A DNA stretch of 23,983 nt from Clostridia bacterium (GCA_017436135.1 JAFSDQ010000008.1:1-23983); one strand, 5' to 3'. Positions 1-8,616 are shown, counted from the first letter of the stretch. Program-made: numbers and translations. The notes: generated by a model not told the origin, from the letters alone.

Positions 1-110
1 AAATCTCGTCGCGTCAGCGACATATCGAGTTGCTTGCAACATATCGAGTCTGCAAGACATATCGAAAATCTCGCAAGAGATTTATATCGATGCGTTGCTA
101 TGCAACGCAA
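1..110. repeat. Hairpin array, block A copy 1 (possibly cut by the window edge)
   Basis: Five small palindromes are joined by the identical 7-nt word ATATCGA at 22-28, 41-47, 59-65 and 84-90. The palindromes are GTCGC-gtca-GCGAC (8-21), GTTGC-tt-GCAAC (29-40), GTCT-gca-AGAC (48-58), AAATCTC-gcaa-GAGATTT (66-83) and TGCGTTGC-tat-GCAACGCA (91-109). Each hairpin has its own sequence while the linker never changes. The block recurs at 247-356 with two mismatches, both in the loop of the last hairpin. Open frames cross it but show no coding features. Its function is unknown; a dispersed intergenic element or a structured RNA or DNA are the main options. Confidence 0.9.
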
Positions 111-146
111 TGGCGAGGCATAAGGTTTAGATGCAACCAACTTTTG

Positions 147-241
147 TCGATATGCAAACTAAAAAGTTTGCTCGATATTTTACTTCGTAAATCGATATGT
201 TTTTCGGAAGGAGCAAGCCCCTTCCCTACAAAACTCGATAT
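147..241. repeat. Hairpin array, segment B with reversed linkers
   Basis: The linker here is the reverse complement of the one in block A: TCGATAT at 147-153, 172-178, 192-198 and 235-241. It separates GCAAACT-aaaa-AGTTTGC (154-171), TTTAC-ttc-GTAAA (179-191) and a larger composite hairpin at 199-234 with outer arms GTTTT and AAAAC and inner arms GGAAGG and CCTTCC. Every linker-to-linker interval is therefore filled by one palindrome. Block A linkers can pair with segment B linkers, so the 1-241 unit could also fold as one large branched structure. Confidence 0.85.
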
Positions 242-246
242 GATAT

Positions 247-356
247 AAATCTCGTCGCGTCAGCGACATATCGAGTTGCTTGCAACATATCGAGTCTGCA
301 AGACATATCGAAAATCTCGCAAGAGATTTATATCGATGCGTTGCTTCGCAACGCAA
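247..356. repeat. Hairpin array, block A copy 2
   Basis: This is a direct repeat of 1-110 at an offset of 246 bp. It differs only at 346-347 (TC in place of AT), which lies in the loop of the last hairpin, so all stems are intact. ATATCGA linkers lie at 268-274, 287-293, 305-311 and 330-336. The array ends at about 356 and is followed by unrelated sequence that holds a minus-strand terminator. Confidence 0.9.
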
Positions 357-375
357 TAGTTCGTGGCAAGTCGGG

Positions 376-402
376 AAAAAAAGCCACTCCTTTCAAAGGC
401 TT
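376..402 (-). terminator. Probable intrinsic terminator of the proS-cdaA operon
   Basis: Read on the minus strand, AAGCC (402-398) pairs with GGCTT (385-381) and is followed by a run of T residues down to 376. It lies about 130 bp beyond the stop codon of the last minus-strand gene. A competing inner stem (CCTTT/AAAGG) makes the fold less certain. The rest of 403-534 shows no gene. It has an inverted repeat, TACATTGC (482-489) with GCAATGTA (505-512), of unknown role. Confidence 0.5.
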
Positions 403-534
403 CTACACAGAGCGAGAGGCTCCGTTGTGGACGGCGGTGATACATTTCGTTCCATTTTTCCGCAGTAGCTTGTCCCTACCCTACATTGCGCGAAGAATTT
501 ATATGCAATGTATTGCCTTTTTAGAATTTAAGGA

Positions 535-2088
535 TTATTTCTCAAGCATCGCCAAAGCGGCACGTATACCATCAACGGCAGCGCTTACTATTCCTCCTGC
601 ATACCCTGCCCCCTCGCCGGCAGGATAAAGACCCTCGGCTGTTACAGACTGCAGATTTTCACCTCTTTGTATCCTCAAAGGGGCAGATGTTCGGGTTTCC
701 ATTCCTGTAAGAATTGCACCGTTTGAGGAAAACCCCGTCATTCGTCTTTCAAAATCCAATAGTCCCTCTCTTAAGGTTTTTTCTACAAATTCAGGCATAC
801 AATTTTTTAATTGTGCTATTGTATAACCGCTGGCAATCGTTGGGGTAATCTCCTTTAAAGCATCTGTTTGCCGGTCTGCCACAAAATCCTCTGCCAGCTG
901 TACAGGTCCTCTCCAATTCTCGCCCCCAAGCTTAAAAGCAAGCCTTTCATATTTTCTCTGAAACTCAATCCCTCCAAGTATGCCCCCATCAAAATCAGTT
1001 GTATTTACTGTTACAACAAGGGCACTGTTGGCATTTTCTCCGTCACGGCTATGCATACTCATACCATTAACCGCAAGGCAACCATCCTCGCTTGAAGCGT
1101 TTACAACAGTTCCCCCCGGACACATACAAAATGAATAACAGCTCCGTTCCTTTCCGTTATATACCACCCTGTAATCTGCAGGGGGAAGTCCCTCTATCGC
1201 ACCATACTGAAGCCTGTCAATAAATTTCTGCGAATGCTCTATTCTGACCCCGATTGCAAAGGGCTTTGGCAAAAGCTCTATATTTCGTCTGTTGAGCATT
1301 TCATAAGTATCACGGCTGCTGTGTCCAATGGCAAGTACAAGAAGATTACAGGCAATGCTTTCCCCTCTGTTTATTTCTATTTCACACAATTGATTGTTTC
1401 GTACAGAAACATCTGTAACACAACTATTAAACCGAATTTCTGTTCCAAGAGAGATGAGATACTCCCGTATATTTTTTATGACTCTGCACAACACATCAGT
1501 ACCTATATGAGGCTTTGCCTTATATAATATCTCCCGTGGCGCACCAAACCTTACAAAGGTTTCAAGAACAAACCTTTGTCTGCTATCGCCGATTCTTGTA
1601 TTTAGCTTACCATCAGAAAAGGTTCCTGCTCCGCCCTCCCCAAACTGTACATTTGAGGCAGTATTCAACACTCCGCTTCTCCAGAAAGCTTCAACTGTTC
1701 TTTGTCTTTCTTCAACAGGCTCTCCCCGTTCTATCACAATTGGCGGATTTCCCGATTCTGCAAGCACGAGTGCCGCAAACAGACCGCAGGGTCCCATTCC
1801 GACCACCACAGGTCTGCTATCCAATGCAACTTCTGGAATATGAATTTCGCCTCCCTCTTTAAGTGGGCGGATATCCCGACTATGTATTTTTGAATTATCC
1901 AAAACCTCTGCTGTCACAGCATATACATAATGAATATTATTTTTCCGTCTTGCGTCAATAGATTGTTTATATATATCAAAGTTTTTAGCAGAAAGACAAT
2001 CAAGCCGCACGATTTCCCGTGCGGCTTTCAATACATCTTCTTTTGTGTGCCTTATCGGCATTTTTATATTATCTATTACTATCTGCAA
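535..2088 (-). CDS. FAD-dependent dehydrogenase, COG2509 family
   Basis: A 517-residue protein of the uncharacterised COG2509 family of FAD-dependent dehydrogenases. An N-terminal region of about 90 residues precedes a dinucleotide-binding motif (VVVGMGPCGLFAAL). A second family signature, GEGGAGTFSDGKL, follows, and the C-terminus has the FAD-contacting segment LYPAGEGAGYAGGI. There is no signal peptide, so it is probably cytoplasmic. The start is a TTG at 2088; the minus strand has AAGGATGAGG a few bases upstream, and no in-frame ATG lies nearby. It starts 26 bp after cdaR and is the last gene of the operon. In many Firmicutes glmM follows cdaR, so this neighbour is different. Substrate and reaction are unknown. 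Confidence 0.88.
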   Translation of the reverse strand: MQIVIDNIKMPIRHTKEDVLKAAREIVRLDCLSAKNFDIYKQSIDARRKNNIHYVYAVTAEVLDNSKIHSRDIRPLKEGGEIHIPEVALDSRPVVVGMGPCGLFAALVLAESGNPPIVIERGEPVEERQRTVEAFWRSGVLNTASNVQFGEGGAGTFSDGKLNTRIGDSRQRFVLETFVRFGAPREILYKAKPHIGTDVLCRVIKNIREYLISLGTEIRFNSCVTDVSVRNNQLCEIEINRGESIACNLLVLAIGHSSRDTYEMLNRRNIELLPKPFAIGVRIEHSQKFIDRLQYGAIEGLPPADYRVVYNGKERSCYSFCMCPGGTVVNASSEDGCLAVNGMSMHSRDGENANSALVVTVNTTDFDGGILGGIEFQRKYERLAFKLGGENWRGPVQLAEDFVADRQTDALKEITPTIASGYTIAQLKNCMPEFVEKTLREGLLDFERRMTGFSSNGAILTGMETRTSAPLRIQRGENLQSVTAEGLYPAGEGAGYAGGIVSAAVDGIRAALAMLEK

Positions 2089-2114
2089 AATGCCTCATCC
2101 TTTTTAAACAAAAG

Positions 2115-3059
2115 CTACTTATCAACAGATATTTCTATTTCGGAAACATCATAGAGGATTTTTGCCCCCTGGGGTATTATAAGCTTAACCTTGGTTTTTT
2201 CGTTATCTATAAGCTTGTTCAAAGGAACAACCTCTGTCTTAATTTCCGTAAACTTGTCTGCCCCTGCATCCTCGCCATAAACGTATAATATATCAGGCTC
2301 TACAGTATATTTAAACCCTTCAGGCAAAGTCTGCCCGCCAAAATCCACGCTTGGCGAAATCTCTCTTATTTTAAGTACAGGGCAATGAAGCAGAGCCTCT
2401 GACGGCGAAACATTCACCCTCTTCAATATTGCATCTTGAGCCGGCATTTCCTTTTCTTCCTCGTTATAGAAGACTATAGGAAGCGTTGTATCAATATCTA
2501 CGTCTGCCCCGCCATAATTCAGCTTGACTGCCGCTTTAGAGATTTTTTCTATGGCAGACTCGGGGCCCTTAACTGTAACCTTTTTGGGCTCTATCTTCAT
2601 ATCCCCTGACATATAACTTTGGGCAAGGGTCCCTGATGTCTTTATTTCTATATTAAGCTCCTTGGATACCACTCTCTCTGTTTTAACATCAACAGAGTAT
2701 AGACTCTGATAGCTTATTCCTTGATTTTCAAAGGGAACAACTATCTCAACAGGAAGAGTATGCTCCCCTGCTGAAGATACAACAGACACATCTGTCTTTG
2801 CAATTATAGTCTTCATATCGTTGTTGCCCATTTTTTTACGGCTTCCTTTTATCTTAACAGTTACCGTTGTAGCAGACTCGCTTATTACAGCAAGCTCTCT
2901 TGAATTAAGACCTTCCTGTCCGATAAACTGAATAGGCAAATCCCTAACCGTTATCTCTATGGCAGGGTCCATAACAATAGCAATATATATCCATATAACA
3001 ATAGCAATAAAAATAGAAATTACTTTAAGGACATTGTCTGATGCAAACATTTTCTTCAT
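2115..3059 (-). CDS. cdaR: CdaR, YbbR-domain regulator of diadenylate cyclase
   Basis: A 314-residue membrane-anchored protein. One N-terminal hydrophobic helix (about residues 8-30, VISIFIAIVIWIYIAIVM) is followed by repeated beta-rich YbbR domains that should face outside the membrane. In Firmicutes CdaR binds CdaA and modulates c-di-AMP synthesis. The ATG at 3059 sits 8 nt after AAGGAGG and overlaps the cdaA stop in the form TGATG, which implies translational coupling. A TTG one codon upstream (3062) is the alternative start. Identity rests on the YbbR-like sequence and on adjacency to cdaA. Confidence 0.92.
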   Translation of the reverse strand: MKKMFASDNVLKVISIFIAIVIWIYIAIVMDPAIEITVRDLPIQFIGQEGLNSRELAVISESATTVTVKIKGSRKKMGNNDMKTIIAKTDVSVVSSAGEHTLPVEIVVPFENQGISYQSLYSVDVKTERVVSKELNIEIKTSGTLAQSYMSGDMKIEPKKVTVKGPESAIEKISKAAVKLNYGGADVDIDTTLPIVFYNEEEKEMPAQDAILKRVNVSPSEALLHCPVLKIREISPSVDFGGQTLPEGFKYTVEPDILYVYGEDAGADKFTEIKTEVVPLNKLIDNEKTKVKLIIPQGAKILYDVSEIEISVDK

Positions 3060-3925
3060 CAATCACGCCTCCTTTTTGAGAGACCCGAAAGCTTAAATTT
3101 GTTCTTGCCCGAGCTCTGGCTTTCTATTCCTCCGCTTATAAGCTCCGTAAGTCTTGCTCTTAAGGTTTCCTCGGTGTAATCAGTTGTCAAACCACCCTTA
3201 TAGGCAATAGAAATTCTTCCTGTTTCCTCTGATACGATTACAGAAATTGCATCAGACTCTTCAGAAATACCAATACCCGCACGATGTCTTGTGCCATAAG
3301 ATGTGCTTATATTGGGATTTTTTGAAACAGGCAATACACAGCTTGCAAACTCTACTCTGCAGTCACGGATTATAACCGCCCCATCATGAAGAGGGGTGTC
3401 AGGTACAAATATATTTTCAAGCAGCTCGCTTGAAACCCTTGCGGAGGTTCTGACTCCCGAGCTTATAAGAGAATCCACATTATCCTTATGCTCTATAACA
3501 ATCAGCGCACCTACCCTGTCTTTGGACATAAGCTGTGCTGCCTTTGATACCTCTCTTATAACCTGCAGGGACTCTGCCCCAACCTCGGTGTTGCTTGCAA
3601 ACCACTTTCCGTTTGTACTTCTTCCCGCATGCTCAAGTATGCGGCGAAGCTCCGGCTGAAAAACAATCAGCAAAGCGATAACTCCAAGCTGTAAAAAGTT
3701 GCTCAATATATAATACATAACATTGAGCTTTGCAAAATAACTTATCTGGGTGATAACTACTACAATTATAACACCCTTTAAAAGCTGAAAGGTCTTTGTA
3801 TCTCTGATAAACTTAAGTGCTCTGTACACAATATATGATACAACCGCTATGTCAATTATATCAGCAACTCCAAACAACGAAAGTTGATTGATTGCCGAAT
3901 GATAAAAATTTTGCCACCAAGTCAC
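3059..3925 (-). CDS. cdaA: CdaA, membrane diadenylate cyclase
   Basis: A 288-residue DAC-domain enzyme that condenses two ATP into c-di-AMP, a second messenger for potassium and cell-wall homeostasis. Three hydrophobic N-terminal segments (about 20-95) are followed by the cyclase domain with both signature motifs: DGA at 181-183 (in PLHDGAVII) and RHR at 213-215 (in GTRHRAGIG). The catalytic residues are intact. The start is GTG at 3925, 9 nt after AGGAGG. It lies 37 bp downstream of proS and overlaps cdaR, so the three genes are probably co-transcribed. Confidence 0.96.
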   Translation of the reverse strand: MTWWQNFYHSAINQLSLFGVADIIDIAVVSYIVYRALKFIRDTKTFQLLKGVIIVVVITQISYFAKLNVMYYILSNFLQLGVIALLIVFQPELRRILEHAGRSTNGKWFASNTEVGAESLQVIREVSKAAQLMSKDRVGALIVIEHKDNVDSLISSGVRTSARVSSELLENIFVPDTPLHDGAVIIRDCRVEFASCVLPVSKNPNISTSYGTRHRAGIGISEESDAISVIVSEETGRISIAYKGGLTTDYTEETLRARLTELISGGIESQSSGKNKFKLSGLSKRRRD

Positions 3926-3962
3926 TTGAAGTCGCCTCCTCTTCCTCTTTTAACAACTTACC

Positions 3963-5399
3963 TTAATACGCTTTACCCCAATACACCATCTTTTTGGCAG
4001 GCTTACCACAGCATACGCATACATCAGAAATCTCTTCCTGTTCAAAAGGAATACATCTTGAGGTTGCTGTTGTATCCTCTTTAATTTTCATTTCACATTC
4101 TTCGTCGCCGCACCACATAGCTTTGACAAAACCGCCCTTTTCCTCTACAAGCTGCTTAAATTCCTCGTAATTTTTTGCGGAGCTTGTTTTGCTTTCACGG
4201 TTTTCAAGGGCTGCATCATACATCTGCTTCTGTATTTTAGCAAGCAACGCCTCTAACTCTTCCTCAATATTATCGAGAGAAACAAAGGTTTTGCTTCTGT
4301 CTGTACGGCTAACCAATACCGCCTGATTATTCTCTATATCTTTAGGTCCGATTTCAATACGAACAGGAACACCTCTCATTTCGTATTCGCTGAACTTCCA
4401 GCCCGGTGACTTATCACTGTCATCAAGCTTCATTCTGAACTTTTGTGAAAGTCTGTCATAGAGCTTGCCCGCAGCGTCAAGAACACCCTCTTTATGCTGT
4501 GCGATAGGAACAATTACAGCCTGAACAGGTGCAATTCTTGGTGGAAGCTTAAGTCCTGCATCGTCACCATGAACCATAATTATAGCACCGATTATGCGAG
4601 TGGACATACCCCAGGAAGTCTGATGAACATACTCCAGCTGGTTACTGTCACCAAGGTACTGAATTCCAAACGCCTTTGCAAAGCCGTCGCCAAAGTTATG
4701 ACTTGTACCCGATTGAAGCGCCTTTCCGTCGTGCATAAGGCTCTCTATGGTATAGGTTGCGTGTGCACCCGCAAACTTTTCTTTGTCTGTCTTCTGTCCC
4801 TTGATTACAGGAATAGCAAGCTCTTCTTCGCAGAAATCAGCATAAACATTAAGCATCTGAATTGTTCTCTCCTGTGCCTCTTCCGCTGTTGCATGGGCAG
4901 TATGTCCCTCTTGCCATAAAAATTCCATACTTCTCAAAAAGGGACGTGTGGTTTTTTCCCAACGCACAACACTGCACCATTGGTTATAGAGTTTTGGCAA
5001 ATCTCTGTAAGAGCGGATTGCCCCTGCATAATGCTCACAAAACAGGGTTTCTGATGTAGGTCTTACACAAAGACGCTCCTGTAATTTTTCAGTCCCCCCG
5101 TGGGTAACCCACGCAACTTCAGGCGCAAATCCCTCAACATGGTCCTTCTCCCTCTGGAGTAGGCTTTCGGGAATAAACATAGGCATATACACATTCTCTA
5201 CCCCTGTTTTCTTGAATCTTGCATCAAGTCCCTTTTGAATATTTTCCCATATTGCATAGCCATAGGGTTGAATAACCATACAGCCTCTGACACCCGAGTA
5301 ATCACAAAGCTGTGCCTTTTTAATAATATCAGTGTACCAGCGGGCAAAATCCTCCCCCATTGGTGTAATTTCTTCTACTAATTTTTTATTATCTGCCAA
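3963..5399 (-). CDS. proS: Prolyl-tRNA synthetase, short (archaeal/eukaryotic-like) form
   Basis: A 478-residue class II synthetase that charges tRNA-Pro. Class II motif 2 lies in the segment holding RPTSETLF and [17 protein letters not shown]. Motif 3 appears as [12 protein letters not shown]. The anticodon-binding domain begins near [12 protein letters not shown]-terminal Cys-rich zinc site (CGDEEC, then CVCCG) ends in KAY, as in type 3 ProS. The long bacterial editing (INS) domain is absent. The start appears to be TTG at 5399, with AAAGGAA about 11 nt upstream; the nearby ATG is out of frame. It is first in the operon with cdaA and cdaR behind a consensus promoter. Confidence 0.96.
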   Translation of the reverse strand: MADNKKLVEEITPMGEDFARWYTDIIKKAQLCDYSGVRGCMVIQPYGYAIWENIQKGLDARFKKTGVENVYMPMFIPESLLQREKDHVEGFAPEVAWVTHGGTEKLQERLCVRPTSETLFCEHYAGAIRSYRDLPKLYNQWCSVVRWEKTTRPFLRSMEFLWQEGHTAHATAEEAQERTIQMLNVYADFCEEELAIPVIKGQKTDKEKFAGAHATYTIESLMHDGKALQSGTSHNFGDGFAKAFGIQYLGDSNQLEYVHQTSWGMSTRIIGAIIMVHGDDAGLKLPPRIAPVQAVIVPIAQHKEGVLDAAGKLYDRLSQKFRMKLDDSDKSPGWKFSEYEMRGVPVRIEIGPKDIENNQAVLVSRTDRSKTFVSLDNIEEELEALLAKIQKQMYDAALENRESKTSSAKNYEEFKQLVEEKGGFVKAMWCGDEECEMKIKEDTTATSRCIPFEQEEISDVCVCCGKPAKKMVYWGKAY

Positions 5400-5440
5400 C
5401 TTAAATACATTCCTTTCAAGCGAAAATACATATATAAATA

Positions 5441-5469
5441 AGTATAAAGTAAATCACACTCCCTGTCAA
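5441..5469 (-). promoter_or_regulatory. Sigma-A-type promoter for the proS-cdaA-cdaR operon
   Basis: On the minus strand TTGACA (5469-5464) and TATACT (5446-5441) are separated by 17 bp. Transcription would begin near 5434, giving a leader of about 35 nt before the TTG start of proS. Confidence 0.8.
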
Positions 5470-5486
5470 GAGAATATCTGTGATTT

Positions 5487-5500
5487 TAACAAATTTGTTA
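5487..5500. promoter_or_regulatory. 14-bp perfect palindrome, candidate operator
   Basis: TAACAAATTTGTTA is a perfect palindrome between the divergent proS and GH2 promoters. It lies 11 bp upstream of the GH2 -35 and about 18 bp upstream of the proS -35. Position and symmetry fit a dimeric regulator site. AT-rich palindromes also occur by chance. Confidence 0.35.
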
Positions 5501-5511
5501 CCTTAAAACTA

Positions 5512-5540
5512 TTGCAATTAAATACACCGTCTGCTATAAT
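5512..5540 (+). promoter_or_regulatory. Sigma-A-type promoter for the GH2 gene
   Basis: TTGCAA (5512-5517) and TATAAT (5535-5540) are spaced by 17 bp, placing the start site near 5547. Confidence 0.75.
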
Positions 5541-5581
5541 ATAAAAAATTTTGTTTTTCATGACAGAGAGGAATGATTAAA

Positions 5582-8419
5582 ATGGCCGACCAGTTTGCGC
5601 AAATTGCCGAAACTAAAGTTAAAGAAACAGATAGGCAATCACATTTGATTCAGCCGCAACCCATTAAATATGACAAAAAATTCTGTCTCCTTAATACTGC
5701 ATCAGGCAGTCCCGTTGATACAGAAAAGAAAATAAATACAAAGGAAGAGCTTTATGCAGAGCTTAAGAAATTAAGAGCAAAATATGCTCCTTTTCTTGAA
5801 AACCACGCACCAAAGCTGAAAAGCTATACAGAGAGAACCTACATCAAGGAATTTCTCCTTGACGGAACAGAAAAAATTACCATTCCCCACTACTGCGGTC
5901 CTGTTGGTGACGGAACAAAGATTTATGAATCAGAGTTCGAGCTGTCTGACTTTTCAGACAAAGCCGCCTACATTCGCTTTGAAGGGGCGGATTACCTTGC
6001 AAGCGTATACATAAATGACGTTTGTGTCGGCATCCATGAAGGCTTTTTCTCTCCCTTTGAATTTGAAATTACAGAGGTTGCAAAAAAGGGCAAAAATACT
6101 CTTAAGGTAATTCTTAAAAACGATTTCCCCTATATGGGCGCTACTCGTGGCGGCGAAAACGGAAAGGGAAAGGAAAGATTAGAAGGCGACAAGCTTTATG
6201 CCGCAACAGGTTTAGGATATGACGACCCCGAGATCGGCTGGCACCATTGTCCCCCGGGAATGGGTATCTACGGCAAGGTTTACGCCGAAATCAGAAACAA
6301 AGTAAACATTACGGATATGTTTGTCCGTCCTATGCTTGCAGAAAAAAAGGCAGAGGTTTGGATTGAGGTTGATAACACGGAGTATGTAAAGAAGTATCTG
6401 CAATTCAATCTTTCACTCTACGGTCAAAACTTCAAAGAAACTGTATTTGAGGATTTCAAATATGAGCTTATTGCTCCTATTGTTCATACGAAGCCGAAGA
6501 AAGTTCCTGCAGAGCACGGAAAGAATCTGTATAAGATACTGATTGACATAAAAGACCCCAAAATCTGGGAGCTTGACTCACCTTATCTTTATCAACTTCA
6601 TGCAACCGTATCAAACGAAGGTGTTATAAATGATGCAAAGGCTTCTACCTTTGGTATGCGTTCTTTTATTCAGGACAACCAAAGCTCTCCAAAGGGTATG
6701 TTTTATCTTAACGGCAGAGCTATAAGGCTTCGCGGTGCCAACACCATGGGTTTTGAGCAACAGGATGTTTTAAGAGAGGATTTCGACCAGCTTATTGACG
6801 ACATTTTGCTTGCCAAGCTTTGTAATATGAACTTCTGGCGTCTGACACAGCGCCCTGTTCAGGATGAAATATATCAATACTGTGATATGCTGGGTTTTAT
6901 GACCCAGACAGATTTGCCTCTCTTCAGTGTTATGCGCAGAAACAAGTTCTGCGAGGGCTTGCGACAGATTGAGGAAATGGCAAAAATCGTAAGAAAGCAC
7001 CCCTGTAATGTGGTTGTTACCTATATTAACGAGCCTCTTGAAAACTATGACTGTCATATCGGTCTTGACCACACAGGCAGAGGCACCCCACACAGACACC
7101 TTACCCGTGACGAGATAGAAACATTCTTTGTTACAGGCGACAGTGTTGTGAAGCTCAACCACCCTGACTGTGTACTCAAGCATATTGACGGCGATTATGG
7201 TGCCCCCGACCTTACAGGGCAAAACTGTATGCCTGATAATCATTGCTACACCCTTTGGTACAATACTCACGGAATTCCCTTTAATGAGCTGTATAAGGGT
7301 TATTGGCAAAAGGTTCTTCCCGACTGGTATTACGGTTGCGGAGAATACGGAATAGAGGGTCTTGACTTTGTTGATTTAATTAAAAGAAGATATCCCAAAG
7401 AATGGATTAAAGAACCTTTTGATGTAGGAAACATTGTTTGTGCCCAGGCAAAAGGCTCTCACTATAACTTCTTTGACACTCCTGATACATTAGAAGGATG
7501 GGTTGAGGCAACCCAAAGGCATCAGGCATGGGGAACAAAAATGATGACAGAAGCTTTCCGCCGTGACCCCCGTATGGCAACCATCGCAATCCATCTCTTT
7601 ATTGATGCTTGGCCATCAGGCTGGATGAAAACTATTATGGATTGCGAGCGTACACCCAAACCTGCTTATTTTGAATACAGGAATGCACTTGAACCTGTTA
7701 TGATAAGTCTTCGCAGCGACAGATTTACATATTTTGAGGGCGAAAAGGTCAGCATAGAGACGTATGTGTGCAACGATACCAATGAATCAGGAAAGGCAAA
7801 AATTGTATTTGAGCTGTATGACGGCGATAATATGGTTATGCAGAGCCAGCAGGATGCAGCCTTTGATGCAAACACATGCAGTTATATTGCAAATGCCGAG
7901 CTTATTGCACCAAAGGTTAAGGACAGAAACAAGTATACTTTAAAGGCGATACTTATAAAAGACGGAAAAGCTCATACTTACAATTCATTTGATTTTGAGG
8001 TATTTGAGAAATTGCCCCGTGTTGAAAAGAATGAAGATGTAGAAATTATAACAGGTCTTGAACCGGGCGAATATGAAATCGCAGGAGAAACCGTTAAAGT
8101 TGAAGCAACTCAATGGGGATGGGATTTGTTCCATTTGTTTGTTTCAAGAAAGACAGGACACAGTGCCGTTGCAGAATTCAAAGAATTTGATTTCTCCATG
8201 TGGTACGACAAAGAAAAGGATATGATAATGCCCATCGGCCCCAAAAAGTTTACAGCCGACGGCTTTACTCCCATTCTTATCAGCGAAGGTAACTATAACA
8301 AAACAATGGTTGTAGGTGTAAAAGAATATCAGGGTAAAAAATATGTTATTTCCTGTCTTGATGCAAGAGAGGAAAATCCCGTAGCTGAAAGATTTATGAA
8401 TAATATCAGAAGTCTGTAA
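5582..8419 (+). CDS. Glycoside hydrolase family 2 enzyme
   Basis: A 945-residue retaining glycosidase of the beta-galactosidase/glucuronidase/mannosidase superfamily. The order is: an N-terminal sugar-binding jelly roll (about 90-210), an Ig-like domain, a TIM barrel (about 370-690) and beta-rich C-terminal domains. The predicted acid/base is E484 in TYINEPL and the nucleophile is E588 in YGCGEYG. There is no signal peptide, so it should act on imported oligosaccharides or small glycosides. ATG 5582 is preferred because GAGAGG (5566-5571) is 10 nt upstream; the in-frame ATG at 5573 abuts that site. It has its own promoter and a terminator at 8428. Substrate is unknown; the barrel is long for LacZ-type annotation to be assumed. 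Confidence 0.9.
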   Translation: MADQFAQIAETKVKETDRQSHLIQPQPIKYDKKFCLLNTASGSPVDTEKKINTKEELYAELKKLRAKYAPFLENHAPKLKSYTERTYIKEFLLDGTEKITIPHYCGPVGDGTKIYESEFELSDFSDKAAYIRFEGADYLASVYINDVCVGIHEGFFSPFEFEITEVAKKGKNTLKVILKNDFPYMGATRGGENGKGKERLEGDKLYAATGLGYDDPEIGWHHCPPGMGIYGKVYAEIRNKVNITDMFVRPMLAEKKAEVWIEVDNTEYVKKYLQFNLSLYGQNFKETVFEDFKYELIAPIVHTKPKKVPAEHGKNLYKILIDIKDPKIWELDSPYLYQLHATVSNEGVINDAKASTFGMRSFIQDNQSSPKGMFYLNGRAIRLRGANTMGFEQQDVLREDFDQLIDDILLAKLCNMNFWRLTQRPVQDEIYQYCDMLGFMTQTDLPLFSVMRRNKFCEGLRQIEEMAKIVRKHPCNVVVTYINEPLENYDCHIGLDHTGRGTPHRHLTRDEIETFFVTGDSVVKLNHPDCVLKHIDGDYGAPDLTGQNCMPDNHCYTLWYNTHGIPFNELYKGYWQKVLPDWYYGCGEYGIEGLDFVDLIKRRYPKEWIKEPFDVGNIVCAQAKGSHYNFFDTPDTLEGWVEATQRHQAWGTKMMTEAFRRDPRMATIAIHLFIDAWPSGWMKTIMDCERTPKPAYFEYRNALEPVMISLRSDRFTYFEGEKVSIETYVCNDTNESGKAKIVFELYDGDNMVMQSQQDAAFDANTCSYIANAELIAPKVKDRNKYTLKAILIKDGKAHTYNSFDFEVFEKLPRVEKNEDVEIITGLEPGEYEIAGETVKVEATQWGWDLFHLFVSRKTGHSAVAEFKEFDFSMWYDKEKDMIMPIGPKKFTADGFTPILISEGNYNKTMVVGVKEYQGKKYVISCLDAREENPVAERFMNNIRSL

Positions 8420-8427
8420 AAGTTAAT

Positions 8428-8460
8428 GCCCGAGGAATAATTTTAAATTATTCCTCGGGC
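8428..8460 (+). terminator. Intrinsic terminator after the GH2 gene
   Basis: GCCCGAGGAATAATTT pairs perfectly with its complement ending at 8460. An AT-rich tract with several T residues follows. The hairpin starts 8 bp after the GH2 stop codon and separates it from the oxidoreductase operon. Confidence 0.8.
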
Positions 8461-8511
8461 AATTTAATTTTTAAAGAATTTTTCCACAATACTAAAAATG
8501 TAAAAAATCAT

Positions 8512-8542
8512 TAAATGCAATATAAAACACACTAAATGCAAT
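8512..8542 (+). promoter_or_regulatory. Tandem direct repeats upstream of -35, candidate activator site
   Basis: TAAATGCAAT occurs at 8512-8521 and again at 8533-8542, exactly 21 bp apart (two helical turns), and the second copy touches the -35 box. Two direct half-sites about 21 bp apart ending at -35 is the classic layout for AraC-family activators. The AraC-type gene in this window (21839) is one candidate, but the link is inference. Confidence 0.45.
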
Positions 8543-8569
8543 TGAAAATGCTGCAGAAAATGCTATAAT
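8542..8569 (+). promoter_or_regulatory. Promoter for the Gfo/Idh/MocA-nagB-like operon
   Basis: TTGAAA (8542-8547) and TATAAT (8564-8569) have a 16-bp spacer, giving a start near 8576. The imperfect -35 fits an activated promoter. Confidence 0.7.
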
Positions 8570-8616
8570 AGTGGTAAAATATTGAAATACCGTATAACAG
8601 AAACGAGGTTACTGAA

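Noticed and set aside
1..356. CRISPR array
   Set aside because: The repeated word is only 7 nt, the intervening segments are palindromes of 11-36 nt, and there are no cas genes.
482..512. Terminator from TACATTGC/GCAATGTA
   Set aside because: The loop is 15 nt, the stem is weak and there is no T-run on the minus strand; the structure at 376-402 is better.
197..628. Open frame of 143 codons through the hairpin array
   Set aside because: It runs across duplicated palindromes, overlaps the end of the COG2509 gene on the other strand, has no convincing ribosome site and no protein-like composition.
6770..7309. 179-codon minus-strand open frame inside the GH2 gene
   Set aside because: It is antisense to the GH2 catalytic region, with no ribosome site or recognisable domain.
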